DNA from: Streptomyces sp. MRC013
Lineage (GTDB): Bacteria; Actinomycetota; Actinomycetes; Streptomycetales; Streptomycetaceae
Length of the DNA stretch: 64,000 bases
Reading direction: 5' to 3'
NCBI RefSeq assembly: GCF_023614235.1
Contig: NZ_CP094264.1
Location: 2,418,001-2,482,000, forward strand
In this document: positions 25,838-35,600 of the stretch, piece by piece
Position numbering within the stretch: the first letter of the stretch is position 1
Layout: each line of letters opens with the position of its first letter
Program-made: the position numbers and the translations under genes
Notes under the pieces: model-generated
Database searches by the model: none
What the model was told of the DNA's origin: nothing
The model's input: the letters and a program-made list of their open reading frames with translations, nothing else

Positions 25838-26791
25838 CTACAGCAGGTTGTAGATGCCGTAACCCGTGCCGATCTTCACCGGCTTGGTGAACGGAGCCGC
25901 CGCCCGGCCGGTGCCGGAGTACCGGAACAGGTCACCGGCGGCCGAGCGGGCGACGAGGTCGGACCTGCCGTCGGCGTCGAGGTCCCCGACGGACAGGAGG
26001 CGGTCGTACGTGTTCCACCCGGCGCCGATCCTGGTACGGGCCTCGAAGGGCGCCTTGTTGTTCCCGGTGCCCTTGTAGAGCCACAGGACGCCCGTCCTGT
26101 CGCGGGCGACGATGTCGTCCCCGCCGTCACCCGACAGGTCCCCCTGGCCGGCGATCTCGGTGTAGGCGTCCCAGCCCTTGCCGACGCGCACGCGCGTGTC
26201 GACCAGGCCGCTCGCGTGCCCGACGTAGGTCCACAGCACACCGGCCTCGTCGACGGCCATGAGGTCGGCGTCCCGCGTGCCGCCGAGGTCTCCCGGGGAC
26301 AGGACGTCGGTGTAGATCGTCCAGCCCCTGCCCACGTCCTTGACGTGCGCGCCGGACCCGTCGGACCAGACGTACGACAGCTTCCCGTCCTTGTGGAGGT
26401 TCCAGGTGCCGTCGCCGTAGCCGTCCTCGTCGTTGTCCACGTGGACGACCGCGGCGGCGAAGGAGTAGTCGACCCCGACGTCGTAACGCGCCTCGAAGCC
26501 GCCCCGGCCGTTCGGGAAGTACAGGTAGAGGTTCGACGTCTTCTTGTCCACGGCGGTCATGGAGAACGTGGGAGTCGCCACCGCGCCGGGTGCGGCGGCG
26601 CGGCGCCGGTCCGCCTGCCCGGGGGAGGCGGTGCGGTACCGCGCCTCCTCGGTGGCGCGCGTCTTCTCGGCGCCGGCCGTGCCCCTCCCCTCGGCCGCCG
26701 CGGCGGTACCGGCCGCGGCGGCCATCGCGGTGGCTGCGGCCGTGAAGGCGAGTAAGCGCTTGAGACGGTTTCCGGAATTGCTCGATGCCAT
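25838..26791 (-). CDS. Secreted FG-GAP/VCBS-like repeat protein
   Basis: 317 aa. Signal peptide MASSNSGNRLKRLLAFTAAATA... with Ala-rich cleavage region near residue 33. The mature C-terminal two thirds hold beta-propeller-type repeats with calcium-like motifs (GDLGGTRDADLMAVD, GDLSGDGGDDIVARD, GDLDADGRSDLVARS). Each is followed by an aromatic GVLW/GDLF strand. Such proteins are exported and often bind cell surfaces or carbohydrates; no enzymatic domain is attached. Start: ATG 26791 with GGGGAA upstream. Convergent with the ABC operon. Confidence 0.85.
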   Translation of the reverse strand: MASSNSGNRLKRLLAFTAAATAMAAAAGTAAAAEGRGTAGAEKTRATEEARYRTASPGQADRRRAAAPGAVATPTFSMTAVDKKTSNLYLYFPNGRGGFEARYDVGVDYSFAAAVVHVDNDEDGYGDGTWNLHKDGKLSYVWSDGSGAHVKDVGRGWTIYTDVLSPGDLGGTRDADLMAVDEAGVLWTYVGHASGLVDTRVRVGKGWDAYTEIAGQGDLSGDGGDDIVARDRTGVLWLYKGTGNNKAPFEARTRIGAGWNTYDRLLSVGDLDADGRSDLVARSAAGDLFRYSGTGRAAAPFTKPVKIGTGYGIYNLL

Positions 26792-27505
26792 GTCGATTCC
26801 CCTCGGTGCCCGGGCGTTCGCGGATGACGGCCGGCCCGCGCCGGCGGTTCCCGGGCACTGTCCCACGGTCCGTCAGATATATCGCGGGAAATACGATCCG
26901 CTTGAAATCCGGACCGTTTCGCCCGCCCATTCGGTACGTCGGCCCGCGCGTTTCGGCCGGGACCGGACCACTGCGGCGGAACGGCGCACGGGTGGCGGGG
27001 ACCGCGGCCGGCCCGCCGACGGGCCGGGAACCGTCCGGACGACGGTGATCCCCCTGCCCGCGAGCCGGTGTCGTCCCCGTCCGGCCGGACGGGAGAAGCC
27101 GGTGTTCCCCAGCGGGTGGAGCCGGGGGAACCCGCTGCCGGTTCGCCGTGCCCACCCGGCGGCACGGCGGCGCGGGCGCGACATCGACGCAGGAGCCCGA
27201 GCCCGCCGACGGCCCCGGCCCGCGCCCGCTGTTCGCCGCCCGTCGCCCGCCATCCGTCGTCTGCCGCCCGCCGTCCATCGCCGGGCGGCGGGACCCGGAG
27301 CACGGGGCACGGGGGCGCCGTGCGGGGCGGCAGGGGGCCAGCGGGCCGGGACGAGGGCGGGGCGGCGGCCGAAGGCGGCAGGTCGGGCGGCGGCCGAAGG
27401 CCGTCGTGGCCGTGGTCGCGGTCGTGGTCGTCGTGGGCACGGGTGGGGCCGGGCGGCCGGGGCGGAGTTTTCCACAGGATCGGCGGGATGTCGGAGGGGC
27501 GGAGC
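26792..27505. other. Divergent intergenic region with repetitive GC sequence
   Basis: About 710 bp with no supportable gene. A TATATC element near 26875-26885 could be the -10 of the FG-GAP gene. The 27200-27450 part has imperfect direct repeats (CGGCGGCCGAAGG twice, then GTGGTCGTCG-type units). Open frames are Arg/Pro-rich without codon bias. Confidence 0.5.
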
Positions 27506-29428
27506 ATGATGGACGGCATGACTGAGCCGAGCAGCGTGTCCGCGTCCACGACCACCCGCGCGACCGGGCCCGTGTCCGGGCCCCCGCGGACCGGCCCGGC
27601 CGGCCGGGCCGCCGGGGCGGAGTGGTCGGCGTTGCCCGACTGGGAGAAGCGGTTCCGCGCGTCGCGGGTGTCCCTGCCCGAGTGGGCGCCGGACGCGCCG
27701 GACCGGGCACTGTTCGTGTCGAACGCGACGGGGACCCACGAGCTGTACGCCTGGGACCGGGGGACGGGCCGGCAGCGGCAGGTCACGGACCGGCCGAACG
27801 GCACGACGGACGGGGCGCTGTCGCCCGACGGCGAGTGGATCTGGTGGTTCGCGGACACGGACGGCGACGAGTTCGGCGTGTGGATGCGGCAGCCGTTCGC
27901 GGGCGGCGCGGACGAGCCGGCGGTGCCCGGACTCGCCCCGTCGTACCCCGCGGGCCTCGCCCTCGGCCGGGACGGCACGGCGGTCGTCGGCCGGTCCACG
28001 GAGGAGGAGGGCAGCACCGTCCACGTCGTCCGGCCCGGCGGGGAGCCGGTGGAGGTCTACCGGCACCGCGGATCGGCCGGGGTCGGAGACCTGTCGTACG
28101 ACGGGACGCTCCTGGTGATCGAGCACACCGAGCACGGCGACGCGATGCACGCCTCGCTGCGCGTGGTGCGGCCGGACGGCTCGCTGGTGGCGGAGCTGGA
28201 CGACACCAAGGGCGGCACGAAGGCCCTGGGTCTGGCGGTGATGGGCTTCGCCCCGGTCGACGGCGACCGGCGTCTGCTCGTGGGGCACCAGCGGCGCGGC
28301 CGGTGGGAGCCGATGGTCTGGGACGTCGCGTCGGGCCGGGAGACGGAGCTGGACCTGGACCTGCCGGGGGACGTGAGCGCGGAGTGGTACCCGGACGGGT
28401 CGGGGCTCCTGATCGTCCACGACCACGCGGCGCGCACGGAGCTGTGGCGGTACGACATCGCGTCGCGGCGGCTGTCGCGGGTGGACACGCCGGCCGGTTC
28501 CGTCTCGGAGACGACGACCCGCCCGGACGGCACGGTGGAGTACCTGTGGTCCTCGGCGGCGGTGCCGCCCGCGGTGCGGTCGACGACCGGCGCGGTCGTC
28601 CTCGCCCCGCCCGGCCCGCAGGCGCCGCCCTCGGTGCCGGTGGAGGACGTGTGGGTGGAGGGCCCCGGCGGCCGGGTCCACGCGCTGGTGCAGCGGCCGG
28701 CGGGGGCGGCGGGCCCGCTGCCGACCGTGTTCGACCTGCACGGCGGCCCGGCCTGGCACTACAGCGACGCGTTCTCGGCGGTGCCCGCCGCGTGGGTGGA
28801 CCACGGGTACGCGGTGGTACGGGTGAACTACCGCGGCTCCACCGGGTACGGGCGTGAGTGGACGGACGCGCTGCGGCACCGGGTGGGTCTGATCGAGTTG
28901 GAGGACGTGGCGGCCGTTCGCGAGTGGGCGGTGTCGTCGGGCCTCGCCGACCCGGAGCGGCTGGTGCTGACGGGCGGCTCGTGGGGCGGCTACCTGACGC
29001 TGCTGGGACTGGGAACGCAGCCGGACGCGTGGGCGGTGGGCATCGCCGACGTGCCGATCGCGGACTACGCGGCGGCGTACCGGGACCAGATGGAGGCGCT
29101 GCGGCCACTGGACCGGACCCTGTTCGGCGGCTCCCCGGAGGAGGTGCCCGAGCGGTACCGCGCCTCGTCCCCGATCACGTACGTGGACCGGGTGCGGGCA
29201 CCGGTGTACATCGCTGCGGGCGTCAACGACCCGCGCTGCCCGATCCGGCAGATCGAGAACTACGTGGAGCGGCTCGCGGCGCGCGGCGCGGCGCACGAGG
29301 TGTACCGGTACCCGGCGGGCCACGGCTCACTGGTGGTGGAGGAACGGATCGCGCAGCTGCGACAGGAGCTGGAATTCGCCGCACGGCACCTGCCCGCCGC
29401 GGGCGGGACCCGGCCGGGAGGGGGGTGA
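27506..29428 (+). CDS. S9 family prolyl oligopeptidase (acylaminoacyl-peptidase-like)
   Basis: About 640 aa. Residues ~60-370 form a WD-like beta-propeller (repeated DG.. blades such as GALSPDGEWIWWFADTDGDE). The alpha/beta hydrolase domain carries Ser492 in GGSWGGY, Asp575 in GVNDPRCP and His606 in PAGHGSL. HGGPAWHYSD is the oxyanion-hole region. There is no signal peptide, so it is cytoplasmic. I prefer ATG 27506 because GGAGGGG precedes it by 6 nt; ATG 27509, 27518 or 27488 are possible. Confidence 0.9.
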   Translation: MMDGMTEPSSVSASTTTRATGPVSGPPRTGPAGRAAGAEWSALPDWEKRFRASRVSLPEWAPDAPDRALFVSNATGTHELYAWDRGTGRQRQVTDRPNGTTDGALSPDGEWIWWFADTDGDEFGVWMRQPFAGGADEPAVPGLAPSYPAGLALGRDGTAVVGRSTEEEGSTVHVVRPGGEPVEVYRHRGSAGVGDLSYDGTLLVIEHTEHGDAMHASLRVVRPDGSLVAELDDTKGGTKALGLAVMGFAPVDGDRRLLVGHQRRGRWEPMVWDVASGRETELDLDLPGDVSAEWYPDGSGLLIVHDHAARTELWRYDIASRRLSRVDTPAGSVSETTTRPDGTVEYLWSSAAVPPAVRSTTGAVVLAPPGPQAPPSVPVEDVWVEGPGGRVHALVQRPAGAAGPLPTVFDLHGGPAWHYSDAFSAVPAAWVDHGYAVVRVNYRGSTGYGREWTDALRHRVGLIELEDVAAVREWAVSSGLADPERLVLTGGSWGGYLTLLGLGTQPDAWAVGIADVPIADYAAAYRDQMEALRPLDRTLFGGSPEEVPERYRASSPITYVDRVRAPVYIAAGVNDPRCPIRQIENYVERLAARGAAHEVYRYPAGHGSLVVEERIAQLRQELEFAARHLPAAGGTRPGGG

Positions 29429-29450
29429 CGGCGTTCCGTACCGTGGAGGG

Positions 29451-30218
29451 GTGTACCGGTTCCTGACGACACCCCGCTGGTGGGGGATCAACGTCTTCGT
29501 GCTGCTGGCGATCCCGTTCTGCCTGTTCATGGGGGTCTGGCAGCTGGGCAGGTTCGAGGATCGCGTCGACTCGCACCGGGAGGCGGGGCAGCGGGCCGCT
29601 TCCCGGACCGCGGAGGCGGCGGCACCGCTGGCCGAGCTGCTGCCGGTCGACAAGGAGACGTCGGGCCGCCAGGCGACTGCTGGCGGCCGGTACGGGAGGC
29701 AGTTCCTCGTGCCCGGCCGGGAGCTGGACGGCAGGACCGGTTCGTACGTGCTGACGCTGCTGCACACACCGGAGGGCAAGGTCCTGCCGGTGGTGCGGGG
29801 CTGGCTGCCGGAAGGGGCCGCCGCCCCGGCGCCGCCGCCCGGCGAGGTGACCGTGACCGGTGCGCTCCAGGCGTCCGAGCACGCCGGGAGCGGCGGCGTC
29901 CGTGCGGCGGGCGGTCTGCCGGAGGGCCAGCTGGGCATCATCAGCGCGGCGTCACTGGTCAACATGGTGCCGGACGACGTGTACGACGCATGGGTGACGC
30001 TCGGGGACTCCCCCGCCGGACTGACCCCGGTCCCGGCGGCCGCGGCGGCGGGCACCGGCCTGGACCTGAAGGCCTTCCAGAACCTCGGCTACACGGGCGA
30101 GTGGTTCGCCTTCGCGGGCTTCGCCGTGTTCATGTGGTTCCGCCTCTTCCGCCGGGAGGCGGAAGCGGAACGGGACCGCGCCCTGGGCCTCGACCCGGAG
30201 TCCCCGGCCGCCGGCTGA
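29451..30218 (+). CDS. SURF1-family cytochrome oxidase biogenesis protein
   Basis: 255-aa membrane protein with the SURF1 layout: an N-terminal helix (WWGINVFVLLAIPFCLFMGVWQLGRF) and C-terminal helix (GEWFAFAGFAVFMWFRLFRRE) flank an external beta domain. It contains R-x-V-L-R/V-V-R-G-W-L-type sequence (LPVVRGWLPEG). SURF1 assists assembly or heme delivery to aa3-type oxidase. GTG 29451 with GGAGGGG just upstream. 22 bp after the S9 peptidase, possibly cotranscribed. Confidence 0.9.
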   Translation: MYRFLTTPRWWGINVFVLLAIPFCLFMGVWQLGRFEDRVDSHREAGQRAASRTAEAAAPLAELLPVDKETSGRQATAGGRYGRQFLVPGRELDGRTGSYVLTLLHTPEGKVLPVVRGWLPEGAAAPAPPPGEVTVTGALQASEHAGSGGVRAAGGLPEGQLGIISAASLVNMVPDDVYDAWVTLGDSPAGLTPVPAAAAAGTGLDLKAFQNLGYTGEWFAFAGFAVFMWFRLFRREAEAERDRALGLDPESPAAG

Positions 30219-30389
30219 CCGCGCCACCCGGCCCGTACCCGCCCGGCCCACCGGCCCGCGGGGCGGGCGGTCGCCCGCGTCCCGTCCCCGCCGCGCCTTC
30301 GTGCGGGTCCGTCGCCGCGCCCACGTACGAGCCCGCCGCCGTACCGCACCCTCACGCGAGCCGGTGCGGCCGACGGCTCGGCGGGAGGG

Positions 30390-31778
30390 TCACCCCGCCG
30401 GGAGGATGCCGGTGCGGTAGATGGTGCCGGCGCAGGCATCGGGGACGGTGGCCACCGCCTGGGAGCCGCCCGCCCCGGGGGTGTACGTCACGCTGACGCT
30501 GCCGTCCGCGGCGCCCTCCCGGCGCATCAGCTGCGGTTCGACCGCCGCCGCCGTTCCGGTCTCCGCGCCGCCCTCGTCCATGCGGGTGCCCGCGCCGTCC
30601 GCAGTCGGCTGGGGTTCCTCCGGGGAGGCGGACGGCGTGGGCTCGGGCGACTGGCCGCCGCCTCCGCCGGTACCGCCGTCGCCGTCTCCACCACCGCTGC
30701 CCCCCTCCGCCGGGCAGGTCCCGCTCGGCACCCAGGCGAACCTGACCTCGTACGCCCCGGAGGGCTTCAGCACCAGGCTGCCCACCGCCGTGGACGGGTC
30801 GGGCAGGCCGGGCGCCCCGTCCCCGGACGTGTGCCCGACGACGCTGACGCGCCCCGGGTCGGCCGCGCCGCTCGTGGCGAAATCGACCGTGCCCGCGGTG
30901 TGGACGGAGCAGTCGCGGGCGGAGACGTTGGTGACGCGGAACGCGCCGTGGACCGTGCCGTCCCCACCGGGAACGCCCACGTCGGCTGCGCTCACCGCGA
31001 GTTGGCCCGCCTCGCAGGCGGGGAGCGCGGCCGAGGAGGGGGCCGTGCCACCGGGGGCGCCGTCCGGGCCGCCGGGGGCGCCGGCACCGGCGGACGAGGG
31101 GCTGCGCTCGGGGCCGGCGCCGTCCTCGGCGGAACCGCCCGGCCGGTCGGAGGGAGCGCCGGAGGCCGAGGCGGCGGGGCCGCCGGTGCCGCCCTCCACC
31201 TGCGCGCCGTGGCCGGCGTTGACGGGGTCGGCGTCGGAGGCGCCGTCGGAGGCGGCGACGTGCACGAGCGCGGGCACACCGGTGCCGAGCAGGATCACCG
31301 CCGCGGCCGCGCCGACCAGCGCCTGCCGCTTCCGCGCCCGCCGCGCGGGGACGGCCCGCCGCAGGTGGTCGAGCGCGCCCGCGGAGGGCTCCAGCCCCTC
31401 CACGGCCCCGCGCAGCATCCGCTGCAGCGCCAGCTCGTCTCCGTCGAACCCGTCGCTCCCGAGTCCGTCCCCCAGGGGCCGGAAGCATCGGGGCCGGGGG
31501 CGGCGGGTCCTCCGGACGTGTTCCCCGCCGTCTTCCCCGCCGCTTCGGGGGCGTCCCGCGGGACAGTCCGCGGGGCCGTGCCCTCCCGGTCGTCGGCGGC
31601 GGGCTGGGCGGGGGTGGTCCGCGCCGGGGTGCCTCCGGCGGCTCCCGAGGCGGGGGGAGGTGTCCCCGGAGATCGGGGTGTCGGGATTTTCAGGGGTGTT
31701 CACTGCGTGGTTTCCAGTCCGGTAGTCCGACGGCCCGTCCGACCCGTTGTGCTCGTGGTCTTCCGTCCGGTCGCTCAT
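30390..31778 (-). CDS. Single-pass membrane protein coupled to the upstream sigma factor
   Basis: 462 aa as read. The cytoplasmic part contains DELALQRMLRGAVEGLEPSAGALDHLRRAVPARRARKRQ, followed by one membrane helix (ALVGAAAAVILLGTGVPALV). The exported part is a Gly/Ser/Pro-rich linker, a Cys-containing domain resembling DUF4232 (ACEAGQLAVSAAD ... FRVTNVSARDC), and a Thr/Pro/Glu-rich tail. ATG 31778 overlaps the sigma gene stop (ATGA). It could be the anti-sigma or sensor partner. The stretch 31475-31657 reads as Arg-rich with poor GC3, while another frame has strong GC3; two compensating single-base errors would explain that. Confidence 0.78.
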   Translation of the reverse strand: MSDRTEDHEHNGSDGPSDYRTGNHAVNTPENPDTPISGDTSPRLGSRRRHPGADHPRPARRRRPGGHGPADCPAGRPRSGGEDGGEHVRRTRRPRPRCFRPLGDGLGSDGFDGDELALQRMLRGAVEGLEPSAGALDHLRRAVPARRARKRQALVGAAAAVILLGTGVPALVHVAASDGASDADPVNAGHGAQVEGGTGGPAASASGAPSDRPGGSAEDGAGPERSPSSAGAGAPGGPDGAPGGTAPSSAALPACEAGQLAVSAADVGVPGGDGTVHGAFRVTNVSARDCSVHTAGTVDFATSGAADPGRVSVVGHTSGDGAPGLPDPSTAVGSLVLKPSGAYEVRFAWVPSGTCPAEGGSGGGDGDGGTGGGGGQSPEPTPSASPEEPQPTADGAGTRMDEGGAETGTAAAVEPQLMRREGAADGSVSVTYTPGAGGSQAVATVPDACAGTIYRTGILPAG

Positions 31779-32458
31779 GTCTTCGCTCCCATGACGACGC
31801 GCAACGCGGCGATGCCGCGGGAGCCGTACGCCTTCACCGACCCGAGCGATATCCCCAGGGTCTCGGCGACCTGCGCCTCCGTCATGTCCGCGAAGTACCG
31901 CAGAACCAGTACCTCCCGCTGGCGGCGCTGCAGGCCGCGCATCGCCGTGATCAGCGCGTCGCGCTCCAGCTGGTCGTACGCGCCCTCCTCCGCGCTCGCC
32001 ATGTCCGGCATCGGCTTGGAGAGCAGCTTCAGCCCGAGTATGCGGCGGCGCAGCGCGGACCGGGAGAGGTTCACGACGGTCTGGCGGAGGTACGCCAGGG
32101 TCTTCTCCGGGTCGCGGACCCGCTTGCGGGCGGAGTGGACGCGGATGAACGCCTCCTGGACGACGTCCTCGCAGGAGGCCGTGTCGTCGAGGAGCAGCGC
32201 GGCGAGACCGAGCAGCGACCGGTAGTGGGCGCGGTACGTCTCGGTGAGGTGGTCGACGGTGGTGCCCGACGTCGTCTCGTCGGCGCTCCCACGGGCGAGC
32301 GGGACGCGGGCACGGCGTGTGGCGGGCACGGGCGCGATCACCGGCATGCCGCCGCGCCACCGGTCGCGCGGGGACTGCCGGGGCGGCCGCAGGAGCGGGA
32401 CGACCGCCGCGCCGCCGCGCGCGGGGGCCGCCTGTGGGACGTCGAGTACCTTTGCCAC
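31775..32458 (-). CDS. ECF/SigE-like RNA polymerase sigma factor
   Basis: 227 aa. A ~65-residue basic lead is followed by region 2 (YRAHYRSLLGLAALLLDDTASCEDVVQEAFIRVHSA) and region 4 (AMRGLQRRQREVLVLRYFADMTEAQVAETLGISLGSVKAYGSRG). It starts with GTG 32458. It is translationally coupled to the membrane protein downstream, which probably regulates or senses for it. Target promoters unknown. Confidence 0.9.
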   Translation of the reverse strand: MAKVLDVPQAAPARGGAAVVPLLRPPRQSPRDRWRGGMPVIAPVPATRRARVPLARGSADETTSGTTVDHLTETYRAHYRSLLGLAALLLDDTASCEDVVQEAFIRVHSARKRVRDPEKTLAYLRQTVVNLSRSALRRRILGLKLLSKPMPDMASAEEGAYDQLERDALITAMRGLQRRQREVLVLRYFADMTEAQVAETLGISLGSVKAYGSRGIAALRVVMGAKT

Positions 32459-33338
32459 GCCTGTTGGACGCGCCGCCCCTCGTCAGGGTTGTACGCGCAC
32501 GCCGCCGTGATCGACGGTGCGTCGTTCGCCCTCATGCGTATCCGATCTCCCCATCGCCCCGTTCACGCGGCAGCACGTGGGGCGACCGCGGAGACGCTCT
32601 CCGCCGGCCACCGGTTGCGGCGAGAGGGCGGGAGCATCGTCGAACATGCCATCGCCCCGGTCCGATCGGCATCGGCCGAAGGATTTCGCACAGGGCGCTC
32701 ACAGATCCTACAAAGGTGCGGAACCGCCTTCACCGGGCACCGCCCCGAGGGACGGGGCGGTGCCCCGCCCGGGTGGTCCGCGCGCCCCGGACGGTTCCGG
32801 GCGCGTCACCTCCGCGGAGGCCGCCCGCCGCGGGCGGGACCCCGGGAAGCGCCTTCACCGCGGGGCGCGGCGGACCGGTCCGTGCCGACGGCCCCGTGAC
32901 GCCGACGGCACCGGCGGGACCCCGCGGCCGGAGCCGTACGAGGCCGGGTTCTGCGGGCCGGGGAACCCCGAGGACCGGAGGCCTGCGGCACCCGGGCGTG
33001 CGGCACCGAGGGCCGTACGGCATCAGGAGCCGTACGGGACCGGGGAGCCGTACGGGGCCCGGCGTGAGAGCCCCGCCGCCCATGCCGCGTGGCGTGCTCG
33101 TCCCGGCCCGCGGGGGCCGGCGGCCGCGGCGGGGTCGGAGAGCCCCGGCACCGGCGCGCACCGGCTTCCGCCCCGTCACGGGACCGGGACGCCCCAGGAC
33201 CGGCCCGTCGCAGGACCGGACGCCCCGGGACCGGCTCGTCGCAGGAGCGGACGCCGCGAAGCCGCCCCTCACGAGGCCGAGGCCTCGCGCAGCCGCCCCG
33301 CCGCGGGGTCGGGACCTCACGGAACCGACCCGGCACAG
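32459..33338. other. Long noncoding, repeat-rich interval upstream of the sigma gene
   Basis: About 880 bp without a supportable gene. Features: GAGCCGTACG three times between 32930 and 33060, and a decaying 31-bp tandem repeat at 33187-33279. The proximal ~200 bp must hold the sigma-operon promoter. Frames here are long only because GC content suppresses stops; their products are Arg/Pro/Gly-rich. Confidence 0.6.
33187..33279. repeat. 31-bp tandem repeat, three decaying copies
   Basis: Units start GGACGCCCCAGGACC (33187), GGACGCCCCGGGACC (33218) and GGACGCCGCGAAGCC (33249), exactly 31 bp apart. The third copy is diverged. Confidence 0.8.
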
Positions 33339-33340
33339 GA

Positions 33341-33360
33341 CCGGCCCCGCACGGGGCCGG
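33341..33360 (-). terminator. Hairpin downstream of lysC
   Basis: Perfect 8-bp stem CCGGCCCC/GGGGCCGG, loop GCAC, 30 bp beyond the lysC stop on its transcript side. Confidence 0.65.
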
Positions 33361-33390
33361 GTCCGCCGCGGGGCCCGGGTGTCCCGGTGG

Positions 33391-33912
33391 TCAGCGGCCC
33401 GTGCCGCCGTACACGACCGCCTCGGCGGAGTCGCTGTCCAGGCCGAAGGCGGTGTGGACGGCGCGGACCGCCTCGTTGACCTCGTCGGCCCGGGTGACGA
33501 CCGAGATGCGGATCTCGGAGGTGGAGATCACCTCGATGTTCACACCGGCGTCGGACAGCGCCTCGAAGAAGGCCGCGGTGACGCCCGGGTTGGCCTTCAT
33601 GCCCGCGCCGACGAGGGAGATCTTGCCGATCTGGTCGTCGTAGCGGAGGGACTCGAAGCCGATGGAGGCCTTCTGCCTCTCCAGGGCGTCGATGGCCTTG
33701 CGGCCCTCGGTCTTGGGCAGCGTGAACGAGATGTCCGTCAGACCGGTGGCCGCGGCGGAGACGTTCTGCACGACCATGTCGATGTTGATCTCGGCGTCCG
33801 CGATGGCGCGGAAGATCGCGGCGGCCTCGCCCGGCTTGTCGGGCACGCCGACGACGGTGATCTTCGCCTCGGAGGTGTCGTGGGCGACACCGGAGATGAT
33901 GGCCTGCTCCAC
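33391..33912 (-). CDS. lysC: Probable internal translation of aspartokinase beta subunit
   Basis: A GTG at 33912 is in frame within lysC. It would give a 173-residue protein ([22 protein letters not shown]...) made only of the two ACT domains. GAGGGG lies ~9 nt upstream. This is the position where the Corynebacterium beta subunit starts (MEEAVLTGVA type), and alpha2beta2 enzymes with such internal starts are known in actinobacteria and Bacillus. Confidence 0.6.
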   Translation of the reverse strand: MEQAIISGVAHDTSEAKITVVGVPDKPGEAAAIFRAIADAEINIDMVVQNVSAAATGLTDISFTLPKTEGRKAIDALERQKASIGFESLRYDDQIGKISLVGAGMKANPGVTAAFFEALSDAGVNIEVISTSEIRISVVTRADEVNEAVRAVHTAFGLDSDSAEAVVYGGTGR

Positions 33913-34662
33913 CTTGCGGTCCCCTCGCGGTTCGTTGCTGACCCACGTGCCCTGGAGCCCCGAGAAGGAGGAGCGGACGTGGATCGGGATGTCGTATCGG
34001 CGCGCGTACTCGACGCAGCGGTGCAGCAGCACCTTGGAACCGGAGCTGGCGAGCTCCAGCATGTCCTCGAAGGAGATCCAGTCGATCTTCCGGGCCTTCT
34101 TCACAACCCGCGGGTCGGCGGTGAAGACGCCGTCGACGTCGGTGTAGATCTCGCACACCTCGGCGTCCAGCGCCGCGGCGAGGGCCACGGCGGTGGTGTC
34201 GGAACCGCCCCGGCCGAGGGTGGTGATGTCCTTCTTGTCCTGGGACACGCCCTGGAAGCCGGCGACGATGGCGATGTTGCCCTCGTCCAGCGCGGTGCGG
34301 ATGCGGCCCGGCGTGACGTCGATGATGCGCGCCTTGTTGTGGACCGAGTCGGTGATGACGCCGGCCTGGCTGCCCGTGAACGACTGGGCCTCGTGGCCCA
34401 GGTTCTTGATCGCCATGGCCAGCAGGGCCATGGAGATGCGCTCCCCGGCGGTCAGCAGCATGTCGAACTCACGCCCGGCGGGCATGGGCGACACCTGCTC
34501 GGCGAGATCGATCAACTCGTCCGTCGTGTCGCCCATCGCGGAAACGACGACGACCACCTGGTGGCCGTTCTTCTTCGCTTCGACGATTCGCTTGGCGACG
34601 CGCTTGATGCCCTCGGCATCGGCGACGGAGGAGCCTCCGTACTTCTGCACGACAAGGCCCAC
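33391..34662 (-). CDS. lysC: Aspartate kinase, alpha subunit
   Basis: 423-aa aspartokinase catalysing ATP-dependent aspartate phosphorylation, the first step to lysine, threonine, methionine and [16 protein letters not shown] is the signature, followed by [17 protein letters not shown] and the kinase fold to ~250. Two ACT domains follow ([27 protein letters not shown] and [20 protein letters not shown]), giving lysine/threonine feedback control. It starts at GTG 34662. The usual actinobacterial partner asd is not downstream here. Confidence 0.97.
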   Translation of the reverse strand: MGLVVQKYGGSSVADAEGIKRVAKRIVEAKKNGHQVVVVVSAMGDTTDELIDLAEQVSPMPAGREFDMLLTAGERISMALLAMAIKNLGHEAQSFTGSQAGVITDSVHNKARIIDVTPGRIRTALDEGNIAIVAGFQGVSQDKKDITTLGRGGSDTTAVALAAALDAEVCEIYTDVDGVFTADPRVVKKARKIDWISFEDMLELASSGSKVLLHRCVEYARRYDIPIHVRSSFSGLQGTWVSNEPRGDRKVEQAIISGVAHDTSEAKITVVGVPDKPGEAAAIFRAIADAEINIDMVVQNVSAAATGLTDISFTLPKTEGRKAIDALERQKASIGFESLRYDDQIGKISLVGAGMKANPGVTAAFFEALSDAGVNIEVISTSEIRISVVTRADEVNEAVRAVHTAFGLDSDSAEAVVYGGTGR

Positions 34663-34940
34663 GTGCGCTCCTCGCTCAGTCCGTTTGCGGTCGGCTCAGT
34701 CTAACGAGCGGCCGGAGAACGCCTCCGGGATGCCACATCCTGAGATGTCCCGCCCGCGTGACCGCCCCGGGGGCGCCGCCCGGCCGCGCGGGGACCCTGC
34801 CCACCCCCGGCACTCCCACGCCGGATGTGTCCCGGCTCACGCCGCGGGGCCGGGCGGGCCGGCGGCGGACGGGCCGGGACCCGGCGGGCCGAGGCCGCTT
34901 CCGGCTCCGGCCGGCGGACGGGCCGGCCGGAGCCGGGCGG

Positions 34941-35600
34941 TCACTTGCGGGAGTGGAGGCCCAGCGGGGCGGCGATCTCCTGGAACATCACGCGGCCCGC
35001 CTCCTCCGCCAGCGCCTCGTCCGCCACGTCCTCGTCGGTGTCCAGCCCGTCCAGTGCCTCCAGCGGCTGGTCCAGCCGGACGTGGGAGACCAGGGACTGC
35101 AGCGCCCGCAGCGTCGCGGAGGCCGTGGGCCCCCAGTTGGAGAAGTACGAGAACTGCCACCACCACAGCGCCTCGGTGGTCCGCCCCGCCCGGTAGTGGG
35201 CCAGTCCGTGCCGCAGGTCGGTGACGATGTCGGCCAGGTTGTCGGAGATCCGGCACGGCACCGGCGCCCTGCGCGGCTCGTACGGGTCGAAGACCTCGGA
35301 GAAGACGTCGACCGGGTCCAGGAGCACGGCGAAGCGCTCCCTCAGGTCGTCGACGTCCATGTCGGGCCCCGTGTCCGGCTCGTAGCGCTCCTCGGGGAGG
35401 ATGTCCTCGTGCGCCCCCAGCCGGCCCCCGGCGAGCAGCAGCTGCGAGACCTCCAGCAGCAGGAACGGGATCGCGCTGTCGGGTTCGTCCCCCTTGGCCA
35501 CCTCCGTGGTGGCCACGATGAAGGACTCGATGGAGTCGGCGATCTGGACCGCGAAGCTGTCGGGATCCAGCGAGTGGGCGTGGAGCGTGGCGTCAGACAT
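34941..35600 (-). CDS. DUF5063 family protein
   Basis: 219-aa acidic soluble protein. [22 protein letters not shown] starts the domain; conserved blocks include [50 protein letters not shown] and [21 protein letters not shown]. Function unknown. Its position directly after recR, overlapping it by 8 bp, is conserved in actinomycetes. RBS GGGAG precedes ATG 35600. Confidence 0.88.
   Translation of the reverse strand: MSDATLHAHSLDPDSFAVQIADSIESFIVATTEVAKGDEPDSAIPFLLLEVSQLLLAGGRLGAHEDILPEERYEPDTGPDMDVDDLRERFAVLLDPVDVFSEVFDPYEPRRAPVPCRISDNLADIVTDLRHGLAHYRAGRTTEALWWWQFSYFSNWGPTASATLRALQSLVSHVRLDQPLEALDGLDTDEDVADEALAEEAGRVMFQEIAAPLGLHSRK

Noticed and set aside
32317..34704. A ~795-codon plus-strand frame
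   Set aside because: It runs opposite the sigma factor and lysC and through the repeat-rich gap; Arg/Gly/Asp-rich with no family match.
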